From Hexactinellida sp. DTS-2022 (taxonomy: Eukaryota > Porifera > Hexactinellida), in NCBI GenBank assembly GCA_028753945.1, contig JAPNXP010000004.1:5146001-5210000 (forward strand): a stretch of DNA of 64,000 nucleotides, in the 5' to 3' direction. Below are positions 34,701 through 44,153 of the stretch, one piece after another; within the stretch, counting starts at the first letter, position 1, and every line of letters begins with the position of its first letter. The position numbers were made by a program, and so were the translations under genes. Under the pieces are notes generated by a model that was given only the letters and a program-made list of their open reading frames with translations, had not been told where the DNA came from and made no database searches.

Positions 34701-36628
34701 GTCCCCTTCAAAACCATTTCAATACAAATAACACCGGATAAGAATACAGGTAAACCTCCCAAAGCGGCACCTCCGAGTAGCGGCAACCTCCGAGAAGCGG
34801 CACAAAACCATTCTCCCGATGAGTGCCGCTTTGGGAGTTTTACCTGTATATACATATTGACTGTCCCCTGGTGTACGTACTAACGAGGTTCTACTATACA
34901 AAAAGCAATTATTTCCTTTCCTACCATCCTTTTTAAGAAGGCTAACTACAGTAGAACCTCGTTAATACAAACACTATTTCAGTCCCTTTCAAAGCCTATG
35001 CAATACAAATAACACCGGTTAATACGAATACCGGATAAGTAGTACACATTTACTGTCCCCTTGTGTACTAACGAGGTTCTACTATCCTATAATAACCTAA
35101 GTTCTACTGTATATCTATTTATAGGAGGTTCTACTGTATATCTAATTATAGGAGGTTCTACTGTATCTCTATTTATAGGAGGTTCTACTGTATCTCTGTT
35201 TATAGGAGGTTCTACTGTATCTCTGTTTATAGGAGGTTCTACTGTATCTCTATTTATAGGAGGTTCTACTGTATCTCTGTTTATAGGAGGTTCTACTGTA
35301 TCTCTGTTTATAGGAGGTTCTACTGTATCTCTATTTATAGGAGGTTCTACTGTATCTCTGTTTATAGGAGGTTCTACTGTATATCTCTATTTATAGGAGG
35401 TTCTACTGTATCTCTGTTTATAGGAGGTTCTACTGTATCTCTCTATTTGTAGGAGGTTCTACTGTATATCTAATTATAGGAGGTTCTACTGTATCTCTAT
35501 TTATAGGAGGTTCTACTGTATCTCTGTTTATAGGAGGTTCTACTGTATATCTCTATTTATAGGAGGTTCTACTGTATCTCTGTTTATAGGAGGTTCTACT
35601 GTATATCTCTATTTGTAGGAGGTTCTACTGTATCTCTGTTTATAGGAGGTTCTACTGTATATCTCTATTTGTAGGAGGTTCTACTGTATCTCTGTTTATA
35701 GGAGGTTCTACTGTATATCTCTATTTGTAGGAGGTTCTACTGTATATCTCTATTTATAGGAGGTTCTACTGTATATCTCTATTTGTAGGAGGTTCTACTG
35801 TATCTCTATTTGTAGGAGGTTCTACTGTATTCCTGTTTATAGGAGGTAGTACTAAAGCCAGGCTTGGGCTGTTACGAACACGACATTTCTCGAAACAGGA
35901 AAGTTAACTCTGGCATAGCTAGTCACGCTACGCCTATAAGAGAGAAACTCAAGTTTCCGAGTAGTGACACTTGTCATGGCTGTAGAGCCACTGTTGTAGG
36001 GGACTATTTCAAGTTTAGGAATGTGGCACTTTGTTCCAGCTGCTACAAGTATAATCTCAGATGGGGAGATAATTATCCACCCAGGTAAGGTCTTGTTTAG
36101 ATATTTTCACACCTTAAATGGGTGTATTTTATTCAATAACTTGGCACGTTTTTGTAATAGTAAAGAGCCAGGATTACTAACTTATAATATCTTACAATAT
36201 TAAGCCGTCAAACGTTACGTAACGCTTTTTATTTTACAAAAAGCGTGATATAGGGAAGGGGTTTATTTGTCGGAAATTTTTATTTACTTAATTGGCATAT
36301 TTTCACACCTCTATTGGCTATATTTCATTAAATTTTTATAATAGTAAAAGAGCCAGGCTTGCTTACTTGTTTAAAGATTAATTTGGGAACTGAGAAAACT
36401 TACCTATTTCAATATCTGAATAACATATTACAAAAAACTTGCTCTATTTAAGTTATTTCTTCTATTTGTAGTTATTTACTCGCTTTTCACAAAATAAGGA
36501 ATCCACTTCCTCCACTTGACACCTCTCAAACCGACAAATCAAATCCCGTCCCTCGAATAGTCAGACCTGAGCTGACAAACCCGAAATTCTCAAAATGGAA
36601 AGCTTACCTCGGAATGTACTTTGCCTAG
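31767..36628 (+). CDS. Pitchfork/SHIPPO-like ciliary protein with CxxC..CxxC motif, five exons
   Basis: Exons: 31767-31908, 33428-33558, 34084-34344, 35843-36084, 36472-36628; about 310 residues. Residues near 48-90 (SFGSTQNRAILPSELPPSRL, then GPGCYEN) match the FG..Q.R..P..PP..LG..GPGxY pattern of pitchfork (PIFO/CIMAP3) and STPG/SHIPPO-type proteins, which bind ciliary or flagellar microtubules. A second PGLGCYEH motif begins exon 4. Unusually, exon 4 also carries CHGC and, 18 residues later, CSSC, a likely zinc-binding pair. The start is the first in-frame ATG after a family-C MITE remnant. The exon 4 acceptor (35842) belongs to the last unit of a minisatellite; using it adds EVVLK before PGLGCY and keeps the frame. 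Family assignment is from motif memory and is tentative. Confidence 0.7.
31909..33427. mobile_element. MITE-rich intron 1 of the pitchfork-like gene
   Basis: Family-A fragments lie at about 32002-32112, 32165-32361 and 32397-32555 (words GAACACTATTTCAGTCCCCT, TTCTGGTTAATACGAA). A run of 18 G is at about 33011-33028. A perfect 38-bp palindrome is at 33188-33225. No nested gene is seen. Confidence 0.65.
33188..33225. repeat. Perfect 38-bp palindrome without spacer
   Basis: The left arm TACCATAGCCTACTCTATA is followed directly by its exact reverse complement. It could extrude as a cruciform or be the relic of a tiny inverted-repeat element. Confidence 0.9.
34389..34518. mobile_element. Family D MITE
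   Basis: From cggttataagaacatcgtcg to ATATCCGACATCTACTG; lies 45 bp after exon 3 of the pitchfork-like gene. Confidence 0.75.
34668..34895. mobile_element. Family A MITE interrupted by another MITE
   Basis: Outer ends are CAGTAGAACCTCGTTAATAC and AACGAGGTTCTACTA. The inner insertion at 34747-34846 is a 100-bp element with inverted ends CAGGTAAACCTCCCAAAGCG / CGCTTTGGGAGTTTTACCTG flanked by TA. A further A copy follows at about 34949-35084. Confidence 0.8.
35085..35842. repeat. 27-bp minisatellite built from a MITE end, about 27 copies
   Basis: The unit is GAGGTTCTACTGTAT followed by CTCTGTTTATAG, with units of 27-29 bp. It contains the family-A terminus (GAGGTTCTACTGTA) and an acceptor-like TTTATAG. 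A family-A copy ends just before the array, its likely seed. The array ends exactly at the acceptor of exon 4 (35843). Confidence 0.95.
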
Positions 36629-37426
36629 CAACCCGATCACTATACAGGAATGCTATACTAACACTCATTGTATCTAGTGTAATGCTGAATAATGCTTCCA
36701 ATCATACAAACATAATAAACCCAAATATACAATTCATAAACAGGTTTTCTATTATCCGAATTTGGTGTTAAATAATTTTTCAGGCTTGCAGTGACTTTTT
36801 GCAACAAAAATGCATTTTGGCAAACCAGGTTTCTATATTCTATATTGTAAAGTGTTGGCCGATATATTACAGTAGACTCTGTTAATAGGAACACCAGGGG
36901 ACCGTATTAATATGTTCGTATTATACGGTATTCGTATTAACCTGAGTCACTTGCTTGCATTTAGCACCGTGCTCTTATTAACCATAGTGTATGTACAGTG
37001 GATCCCGGTTATAAGAACATCGTCGGGAACTGCATATAATGCCCTTATAACATACTTAATTATATAGGGTATATGTCAACCGTTTTCCAATAGAATATTC
37101 TTATAACCCGTGTTCTTATATCCGACATCTACTGTATAAACGAGAGTGATATACATTCAATAGTTAATAAGCTATAAATTCGAGAGATAGTCTACTGTCT
37201 ACATTCCATTCCATTTATTATACAGCCATTTGTAGATACGCTCCTAATCCTGGTCTGATCCTATTTTCGTACGCCTAAATCACAAATTAATGTTACGGTA
37301 TAGGAAAGGATCACAAATTTTCGCGCTCCTAAATTCAAATTTCCAAAAATCATGCTCCAAAAGGAGCGTCTCGCGCTCCTGGATAATTCCTTGATTCCAT
37401 TGCTCCTAACCAGTAACTAGGGTATA
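36629..37426. mobile_element. Spacer before Sm D2: family B and D MITEs and a dispersed repeat
   Basis: A partial family-B copy lies at about 36871-36985. A complete family-D copy is at 36997-37134 (CAGTGGATCCCGGTTATAAG to CCGACATCTACTG, TA flanks). 37215-37395 is a dispersed element starting TACAGCCATTTGTAGATACG and carrying GCGCTCCT words, also seen at 13700-13830 and inverted at 44580-44755. Confidence 0.7.
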
Positions 37427-37783
37427 ATGGCAGTGAAGCCTCGCTCCGAAATGACGGAGGAAGATCTCCGAAAGAGAGAAGAGGAGGAATTCAAGATCGG
37501 TCCCTTGTCAGTGCTGACTCAATCGGTTAAGAACAACACACAGGTCCTCATAATGTGTCGTAATAATAGAAAGCTATTAGGCAGAGTAAAGGCATTTGAT
37601 AGGCACTGTAATATGGTGCTGGAAAATGTTAAGGAAATGTGGACTGAAACTCCTAGGAGTGGAAAGGGAAAGAAAAGAGCGAGACCTGTTAACAAAGATC
37701 AGTTTATTCATAAAATGTTCTTGAGAGGAGATTCTGTTATTCTCGTGCTGAAGAATCCATTGGCAGCCGCTAATAAGGATTAA
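37427..37783 (+). CDS. SNRPD2: Small nuclear ribonucleoprotein Sm D2
   Basis: Intronless, 118 residues, the same length as human Sm D2. It has the N-terminal helix region ([20 protein letters not shown]), the Sm1 motif ([33 protein letters not shown]) and the Sm2 motif ([12 protein letters not shown]). Sm D2 is one of seven proteins forming the Sm ring on U1, U2, U4 and U5 snRNAs and is essential for splicing. The ATG follows a family of dispersed repeats, so the promoter must be short. (CAA)n tracts follow the stop directly and may be in the 3' UTR. Confidence 0.97.
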   Translation: MAVKPRSEMTEEDLRKREEEEFKIGPLSVLTQSVKNNTQVLIMCRNNRKLLGRVKAFDRHCNMVLENVKEMWTETPRSGKGKKRARPVNKDQFIHKMFLRGDSVILVLKNPLAAANKD

Positions 37784-37810
37784 TAACAACAACAACAACA
37801 ACAACAACAG

Positions 37811-37860
<50 letters not shown>

Positions 37861-38024
37861 GCAATAATGGATAATAAGGATTAGGTAGTTAGGTGTCTTA
37901 GTAAAAGGCGAATTGTTAAGGATTGATAAAACTATTTCAAACACACTTGTATACTCCGGTTAATCGGATTGTGTTAGCTAAATAACAACAGCAACAACAA
38001 CAATAATAATACAATAACAACAAT

Positions 38025-38056
<32 letters not shown>

Positions 38057-38110
38057 CGACAAAGAAGAACAATAACGACAAAGAACAACAACAACAACAA
38101 TAAATAGTTA
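37784..38110. repeat. (CAA)n microsatellites
   Basis: Two long CAA-rich tracts, about 37786-37866 and 37983-38103, with AAT, GAA and ATC variants, separated by a short unique stretch. A partial family-E element (AGTATAACTCGGTTATAAC, CCCCTCGGGAATGG) follows at about 38145-38245. Confidence 0.9.
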
Positions 38111-38329
38111 TCTCGTTAAAAACTAATACATATGATAACTATACTACAGTATAACTCGGTTATAACTTCCCCCCTCGGGAATGGAATAATTACTTATTAA
38201 CCGAGTGTACGTACTAACCGAGTTTACTGCTTTATAAACTTGGTTACTTCCTCTAATTAAACACTATTAAGGATTTTATTATTTTGTTGTTGTTGTTGTT
38301 GTGATTAGCTCTATTTATTGGATTTCTCA

Positions 38330-41300
38330 ATGTCGAAATATATTCTAACAACACTTATCTTTCTAACTTTCGTTATTTTCTCTTTTCAGATGGACTGTAC
38401 TAATCCTAACATACCTGACACTCAACTATTTGATGATATACTAGATATTCCCGAAATCGTTATATTTGGGTTTATATTTTCGGATAGTTTCATTAATTGT
38501 CTAGCTCACGACATATATCCTTATAACTATTCATTCGTTGGCTATAGTGCCATATTAGTAGATGATTCTACTGGAACTGTCTTTAAATACATCCGTGTGG
38601 TATATGTTTGTTCAGGAAGTTCCCTTGCCCTCAATAACACACTAAGTGAAGGCTCTCTCACTACCATTACTGGAAATGAACCTTTCCTAAATTCAGATTA
38701 TCTCAGAGAAGATTGCTATTCATGCGATGCTGATATGCCTAGTAACACCTATACATGTGAGGAATGTAACACATCATGTCTAGTTCCTAATAATACACTC
38801 GGTTTCTGCTATGGCCCTTCCATAACTGAATGTTGTCGCTATACACACAATAGTATTTGTGTAGGAGAATGCCCTGGTGGTTATACACCTGATTCTAATA
38901 ACACCTGTGTTTGTATTGCCAGCTGTGATAACGGGACTATAAACAGTACTTGTCAATGTGAGTGTTCCTCTGATTACTTCGGTATAAGGTGTGAAAACCG
39001 GTATCTCCCTTGTGACACTAATCCCTGTATTAATGGTACGTGTATTGATGGCATAGGGAGTATGGTATACATGTGTGATTGTCAGACAGGATTTGATGGG
39101 AGTAATTGTGAAAATAACATAGATGATTGTACTACTAATCCTTGTAATCCTGGTGTTTGTACTGATGGAATTAATTCCTATTCGTGTTCGTGTTCGTCCG
39201 GTTATTCTATTTTGGGGAATATTACACATCCTAACTGTACTTATATTAATGAGTGCGATTTAAACCCTTGTCAGAACCTTGGGAATTGCTCTGATTTTAT
39301 TGGCGGATACAATTGTTCTTGTCCTGACCCTTATAATGGGACAAACTGTAGTGACTGTTCTATAAATAGCTGTGGAAATGGGATTAATAACAACTGTAAC
39401 TGTGTTTGTTATTCAGGACATTTCGGCGAGTTTTGCGAGTCGGATATTAATGACTGTATTCCTAATCCCTGTTTTAACTCTGGTGTTTGTATTGATGGGA
39501 ATGGAACTTATACGTGTGATTGTTCCAATACTTTTTACGAAGGTTTTAATTGCGATAATATAACTAACAATTGTATACCAGATCCCTGTATACACGGAGA
39601 ATGCAATAATTCTATTGGAAATTATACCTGTACATGTGATGGGAATTACACCGGTATAAACTGCTCAAATTGTGAGATTACTTGCATTAACGGAGGTATT
39701 GTAACTACTAACTGTTCGTGTGATTGTTATGAAACTGGTTTTGAAGGTGAAAGCTGTCAAAATGATATTAACGAGTGTTTAATTAATCCCTGTCTCAATA
39801 ATGGGACTTGTCAGAACACGAATGGGAATTATACCTGTACATGTGATGGGAATTACACCGGTATAAACTGTTCAAATTGTGAGATTACTTGTATCAATGG
39901 GGGAAATGAAACTACTAACTGTTCGTGTGATTGTTATGAAACCGGTTTTGAAGGGGAAAGGTGTCAAAATGATATTAACGAGTGCTTAACTAATCCCTGT
40001 CTCAATAATGGAACTTGTGAGAACACGATTGGGAATTATACCTGTACTTGTAATGGGAATTACACCGGTATAAACTGTTCAAATTGTGAGATTACTTGCA
40101 TTAATGGAGGTAATATCACTAACTGTTCGTGTGATTGTTATGAAACTGGTTTCGAAGGGGAAAGGTGTCAAAATGATATTAACGAGTGTTTGACTAATCC
40201 CTGTCTCAATAATGGAACTTGTCAGAACACGAATGGGAATTATTCTTGTAACTGTTCGATAGGATTTGAAGGTGTTAATTGCCAAACAGACATAGATGAA
40301 TGCAGTACAATTCCCTGTATTAACGGTGACTGTATAAACACACCAGGCAATTTCAATTGCAATTGTTTTTTCGGTTTTAACGGTACTTTATGTGAAAATG
40401 CTGTCAGAAACTGTTCATATATAAATTGTCAAAATGGAGGTGTTTGTATACAAACTAATTCCAGCATTTATTGTGATTGTCCTACTTCCTATACAGGTGC
40501 CAATTGTAATTCAAGTATCTGTTTAAATGGTTTTGAGCTGATTGATAATACCTGCGTTAATATTAACGAATGCAAAAGATACATTAATATTTGTGGTGCT
40601 TTTCCAGCGAATTGTACTGACAACATTCCATTGTACACTTGCAGTTGTCCTAACGGATATGTCACGAATGAAACGACTTATTCATCCCAACTTAACTATT
40701 GTACCACAAATATTTGTTCTCCCAAATTGTGTATCGATATAAATGAGTGTTTAATAGGTACACACGGTTGCCATGCCACACAGGAATGTGTGAATACTAA
40801 CGGGAGTTATATATGCATATGTCCGTTTGGTTTTCAACATAATAATGATATGTGTGTACAGTCTATTGTAAATCCTGATTGTCCGATTATAATAGATTCA
40901 AGTGGACATGAATGGCCTGGGGTAATTAGGAGTAGTAGAGTTAAGTTAAAATGTGTGAATAGTGATTATTCTATTGCCGAACGTATTTGCTATTCGCCTT
41001 GTGATTGTAGTGGTGGTTCTTCTTATTGGGGGTTGCCCGATTTATCTGGGTGTAGTTCTTTGGGTTTGAAGGTGTTAGTGGCAGATTTGGAATCTTTGGA
41101 CACATTTCAGGCATTGAATGGTGTTACATTTAAACAGACAGTTATTGCTGTTAGAGTATACGTCAGTACAAACCTGATTCTGGGTAAAGATGTTAAGAAT
41201 TTGCTTTTGCTTTTTCATAAAATTGTTGAAAATATTGGGAAATTAAATACTACTCTACTCGATATAAACTTGTTTATAAATGTGTTAGAAATAGCTGATG

Positions 41301-42937
41301 TGCTCCTAGCAACCTCTTCTGAAGCTTGGAATGAGGCTGGAAATACTTTCGAAGATGTTTTGAATTTACACAATTCTATTTCAGATATTGCTCATTTAAT
41401 CGCGAAATATTTGTATTCAAATAATCCAGAATTCGAATTTAATTTCAATTCAGTTAATATTCAATTACATTTAATTACATTTCACAATTACACGATTAAT
41501 ATTAACGATTACAACACTTACAAACCAACTCCAGATTACATTTTAATTCTCCCTAATGTGAATACTAACATGTTAAATCTACCAATTTTCCAAACTCCTG
41601 AATCTTGTCAAGTATTCATTCAAACTCTTTATTTACCCACATTCCATCACCTACTCCATAGCAACGAACAGACATTATGTGGTGAAATAGTTACCCAATC
41701 ACTTATTTATCCAACACCTTTGTTTACATTTGGAGTACACAGTGTGTTGTGTTCTGTAAATATTGCGAATTTAAGTTCCGCGTTTTTTTACAAAGTAAAT
41801 TCTTCCAAAATAACTTTCTCGATTTCAGAGGCTTCTTATGATTTACAAGCTGTTACTAATTATTCACAATATAAACAATTGAATTCCTTTACACCAACTG
41901 GTTGTCAAGGCCCAATGGAAGACTTAGGCTATTTTGTGTTTGCTTGCAATTCAATAAAAGATAATTTTCTAACTTTGTTACTACCATTAACAGAAACACC
42001 ATTTTACGCTTCAATAATTGGGATTTTGCTCCGTATTTTACTACCTATTTCAGTATTACTTTCTATCATAAGTTTAGTATTACTATTTACTAGATATATT
42101 GTACTTATTGATGGTATGGCATTTGTACGAATGAATGTTATTTTAACACTTGTATTCTCACAAATCATTTTGGTAATAGGGATCGATAGAAATGAATCTC
42201 AAATTGTTTGTATGGCATTAAGATTCCTACTCTATTACTTGTCAATAACAACAATTATTTGGTCACTTATTGACATTATTAATGTTTGTGTAATAACAAT
42301 ATTCGATTCATTTAGAGATGTTATAAATATAACATACTTAATAGTTGGGTATATAATTCCATTGGCTCCTATTGTTGTGACAATGTCCCTATCATTTTGT
42401 TCTTATTCAAGAAATTCTTATTTTTGTATACCAACTATACAAACAAGTGAAAATGCTATTTGGTATATTATGACACCTCTGTTTGTGTTGTTGTTTATGT
42501 TTGTTTGTTTGGTTGTGTTGGTTATTATTATTCTTTGTTACAAACGTAGGAATATCAGAGTTGAATTGACAAGCGATTTTAAATTATTTATTCGTGTTAT
42601 TTTGAGCAGTTTTCTACTTCCAATGCTTGTATTTGTTTTCTGGATTTTTACACTATTGGCTTATTCAACAGACGAACCATATTTCATTTTTCAAGTCGTT
42701 TCCTTAGTTACAGGTACGTCAATTGGAATGTTTATACTATTTATTTACGTTATAGCGAGCGCAGAAGAGTTTAAACCAACAAAATCAGGTCGAAAAGAAG
42801 AGGAAACCACAGTTTTTACTCACATGGCAGCTATGGATAGGATTACTTTTAATCCTCTTTTTAAGGACAGTCAAGGTGATGTACACAGTATTACGCATTC
42901 GAAAGATACCGGAATAGCTAACTACTCTACTTTATAA
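38330..42937 (+). CDS. EGF-rich adhesion G-protein-coupled receptor, intronless
   Basis: One uninterrupted frame of 1,535 residues from the ATG at 38330; the frame is open four codons further upstream but without an ATG. Residues 1-20 form a signal peptide (YILTTLIFLTFVIFSF). About residues 150-860 hold many EGF and calcium-binding EGF modules (DINECLTNPCLNNGTCQNT, DINDC, DIDEC), including three nearly identical units that also carry a CEITCINGG cysteine segment. About residues 860-1230 look like a GAIN-type region. Seven hydrophobic helices lie between about 1240 and 1500, followed by a short tail. This is the plan of EGF-containing adhesion GPCRs, which mediate cell contact signalling. The GPS site is poorly preserved: FACNSIKDNF stands where the usual Cys-x-Cys-x-His-(Leu/Ser/Thr) would be, so self-cleavage is doubtful. 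Confidence 0.9.
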   Translation: MSKYILTTLIFLTFVIFSFQMDCTNPNIPDTQLFDDILDIPEIVIFGFIFSDSFINCLAHDIYPYNYSFVGYSAILVDDSTGTVFKYIRVVYVCSGSSLALNNTLSEGSLTTITGNEPFLNSDYLREDCYSCDADMPSNTYTCEECNTSCLVPNNTLGFCYGPSITECCRYTHNSICVGECPGGYTPDSNNTCVCIASCDNGTINSTCQCECSSDYFGIRCENRYLPCDTNPCINGTCIDGIGSMVYMCDCQTGFDGSNCENNIDDCTTNPCNPGVCTDGINSYSCSCSSGYSILGNITHPNCTYINECDLNPCQNLGNCSDFIGGYNCSCPDPYNGTNCSDCSINSCGNGINNNCNCVCYSGHFGEFCESDINDCIPNPCFNSGVCIDGNGTYTCDCSNTFYEGFNCDNITNNCIPDPCIHGECNNSIGNYTCTCDGNYTGINCSNCEITCINGGIVTTNCSCDCYETGFEGESCQNDINECLINPCLNNGTCQNTNGNYTCTCDGNYTGINCSNCEITCINGGNETTNCSCDCYETGFEGERCQNDINECLTNPCLNNGTCENTIGNYTCTCNGNYTGINCSNCEITCINGGNITNCSCDCYETGFEGERCQNDINECLTNPCLNNGTCQNTNGNYSCNCSIGFEGVNCQTDIDECSTIPCINGDCINTPGNFNCNCFFGFNGTLCENAVRNCSYINCQNGGVCIQTNSSIYCDCPTSYTGANCNSSICLNGFELIDNTCVNINECKRYINICGAFPANCTDNIPLYTCSCPNGYVTNETTYSSQLNYCTTNICSPKLCIDINECLIGTHGCHATQECVNTNGSYICICPFGFQHNNDMCVQSIVNPDCPIIIDSSGHEWPGVIRSSRVKLKCVNSDYSIAERICYSPCDCSGGSSYWGLPDLSGCSSLGLKVLVADLESLDTFQALNGVTFKQTVIAVRVYVSTNLILGKDVKNLLLLFHKIVENIGKLNTTLLDINLFINVLEIADVLLATSSEAWNEAGNTFEDVLNLHNSISDIAHLIAKYLYSNNPEFEFNFNSVNIQLHLITFHNYTININDYNTYKPTPDYILILPNVNTNMLNLPIFQTPESCQVFIQTLYLPTFHHLLHSNEQTLCGEIVTQSLIYPTPLFTFGVHSVLCSVNIANLSSAFFYKVNSSKITFSISEASYDLQAVTNYSQYKQLNSFTPTGCQGPMEDLGYFVFACNSIKDNFLTLLLPLTETPFYASIIGILLRILLPISVLLSIISLVLLFTRYIVLIDGMAFVRMNVILTLVFSQIILVIGIDRNESQIVCMALRFLLYYLSITTIIWSLIDIINVCVITIFDSFRDVINITYLIVGYIIPLAPIVVTMSLSFCSYSRNSYFCIPTIQTSENAIWYIMTPLFVLLFMFVCLVVLVIIILCYKRRNIRVELTSDFKLFIRVILSSFLLPMLVFVFWIFTLLAYSTDEPYFIFQVVSLVTGTSIGMFILFIYVIASAEEFKPTKSGRKEEETTVFTHMAAMDRITFNPLFKDSQGDVHSITHSKDTGIANYSTL

Positions 42938-43935
42938 CATTTGTTAATGTCTTATTCCCCCCTCCTTATTTGAATCCACTTTGTATTCAATTTATTTTAT
43001 TTTTATTATAACTTAAATTTACTATTTTTATTACTTGGTATGAAAATTTATTTTTAGACGCGCAAAATTTTGGCGCATTGGATCGAACTTTGAGATGGTT
43101 TGAATTCGCGAGTAGATTAGGAAAAATATAAATATACAATGGATGTACAAACTTCCGAGCTAAATATTTTCAGAAGTGCAACTAGTTTGAAAGGATATAC
43201 CATGTCTATCAAGTAGATTGGAAGCCTATTTGGGCACAATAAATGTATTCAATCAGGAGATTAATAATCTTGAAATTTTTTTATAAAATTTATTCGCGTT
43301 AATTTCATGTATTTGAAAATGTTCAGCTCCAATTCGCGTTAATTTTATGGAGCGTTAATTTCCTTCGCGTTAATTACATGGCACGTTAATTTCCTATAAT
43401 AAGGTATATTGTCAATAACAACAACAAGAGCAATAACAAGAATACATATTTGTATTCTAAATTTGTAAATGAGTCAATCGTTTTCAAAATTCTCGTTGTA
43501 AGTTAGGCTCTATGTTAATTTGGAATATTCATTACTTTGTTTACCTATTTTGTAAACAACAACAACAAATAGACATAATAGAGATTTGTGAGTGTCAAAT
43601 TCTTATTCAGCATACTTGTTTTACCTAGTATTAACATTTGGTAGGATTAGATCTGGGATATAATTAATTTTTAACAACCCATAATATTAAGTTAAACCTT
43701 TTCTATTTAAGTAGTATGACTTAATAGTTAAGTGCCAAAAAAAAACTTATGTCCGAAAAAATTTACAGACCAAGAACATTTATTAACAACTTTTTACAAA
43801 TTATTCAACTGAAATGGCAGACAGAATACATCAACTGAATAAACTAAGTATCTAATTATTATTTAAATATATTTTTTTGTATACTATTAAGATTCTTATT
43901 AAATTTTCATTAATTTGTTAACTACTATATACGTA
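42938..43935. other. AT-rich intergenic spacer
   Basis: No gene recognised. A phrase CGCGTTAATTT(C/T)ATG repeats at about 43292-43395, and short (CAA)n tracts occur near 43417 and 43555. It separates the receptor's 3' end from the PDZ gene's promoter. Confidence 0.55.
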
Positions 43936-44136
43936 CAGTAGACTCCGCTTAATCGGGACACCGGTTAATCGGGACACCGGTTAATCGGTTTCTCCGCTTA
44001 ATAGGGTCAAAATTTCATAGGATTTATGGGACGGAATTACAGTTTGGCTTAAAATATTTTCGGTTAATCGGTTTCTCCGCTTAATCGGGTCAAAATGACC
44101 TGGTCCCGATGTGACCCAATTAAGCGGAGTCGACTG
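43936..44136. mobile_element. Family C MITE at the start of the PDZ gene
   Basis: CAGTAGACTCCGCTTAATCG to TTAAGCGGAGTCGACTG with TA on both sides, 201 bp. The word TCTCCGCTTAAT and its inverse recur at least six times. It ends 17 bp before the PDZ gene's ATG at 44154, so the promoter or 5' UTR must include or span it. Confidence 0.85.
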
Positions 44137-44153
44137 TACTTAATAGCTGTAAT

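Noticed and set aside
35085-35842. CRISPR-like or protein-coding tandem array (GGSTVSLFI repeats)
   Set aside because: The 27-bp units are contiguous without spacers. The open frame lacks flanking coding sequence and lies inside an intron.
37577-37864. Leu-rich minus-strand protein over Sm D2
   Set aside because: It is the reverse reading of (CAA)n plus the antisense of the highly conserved Sm D2 gene.
38780-39229. Antisense gene inside the adhesion GPCR
   Set aside because: The Thr/Ile-rich frame mirrors the Cys/Asn-rich EGF codons and shows no domain of its own.
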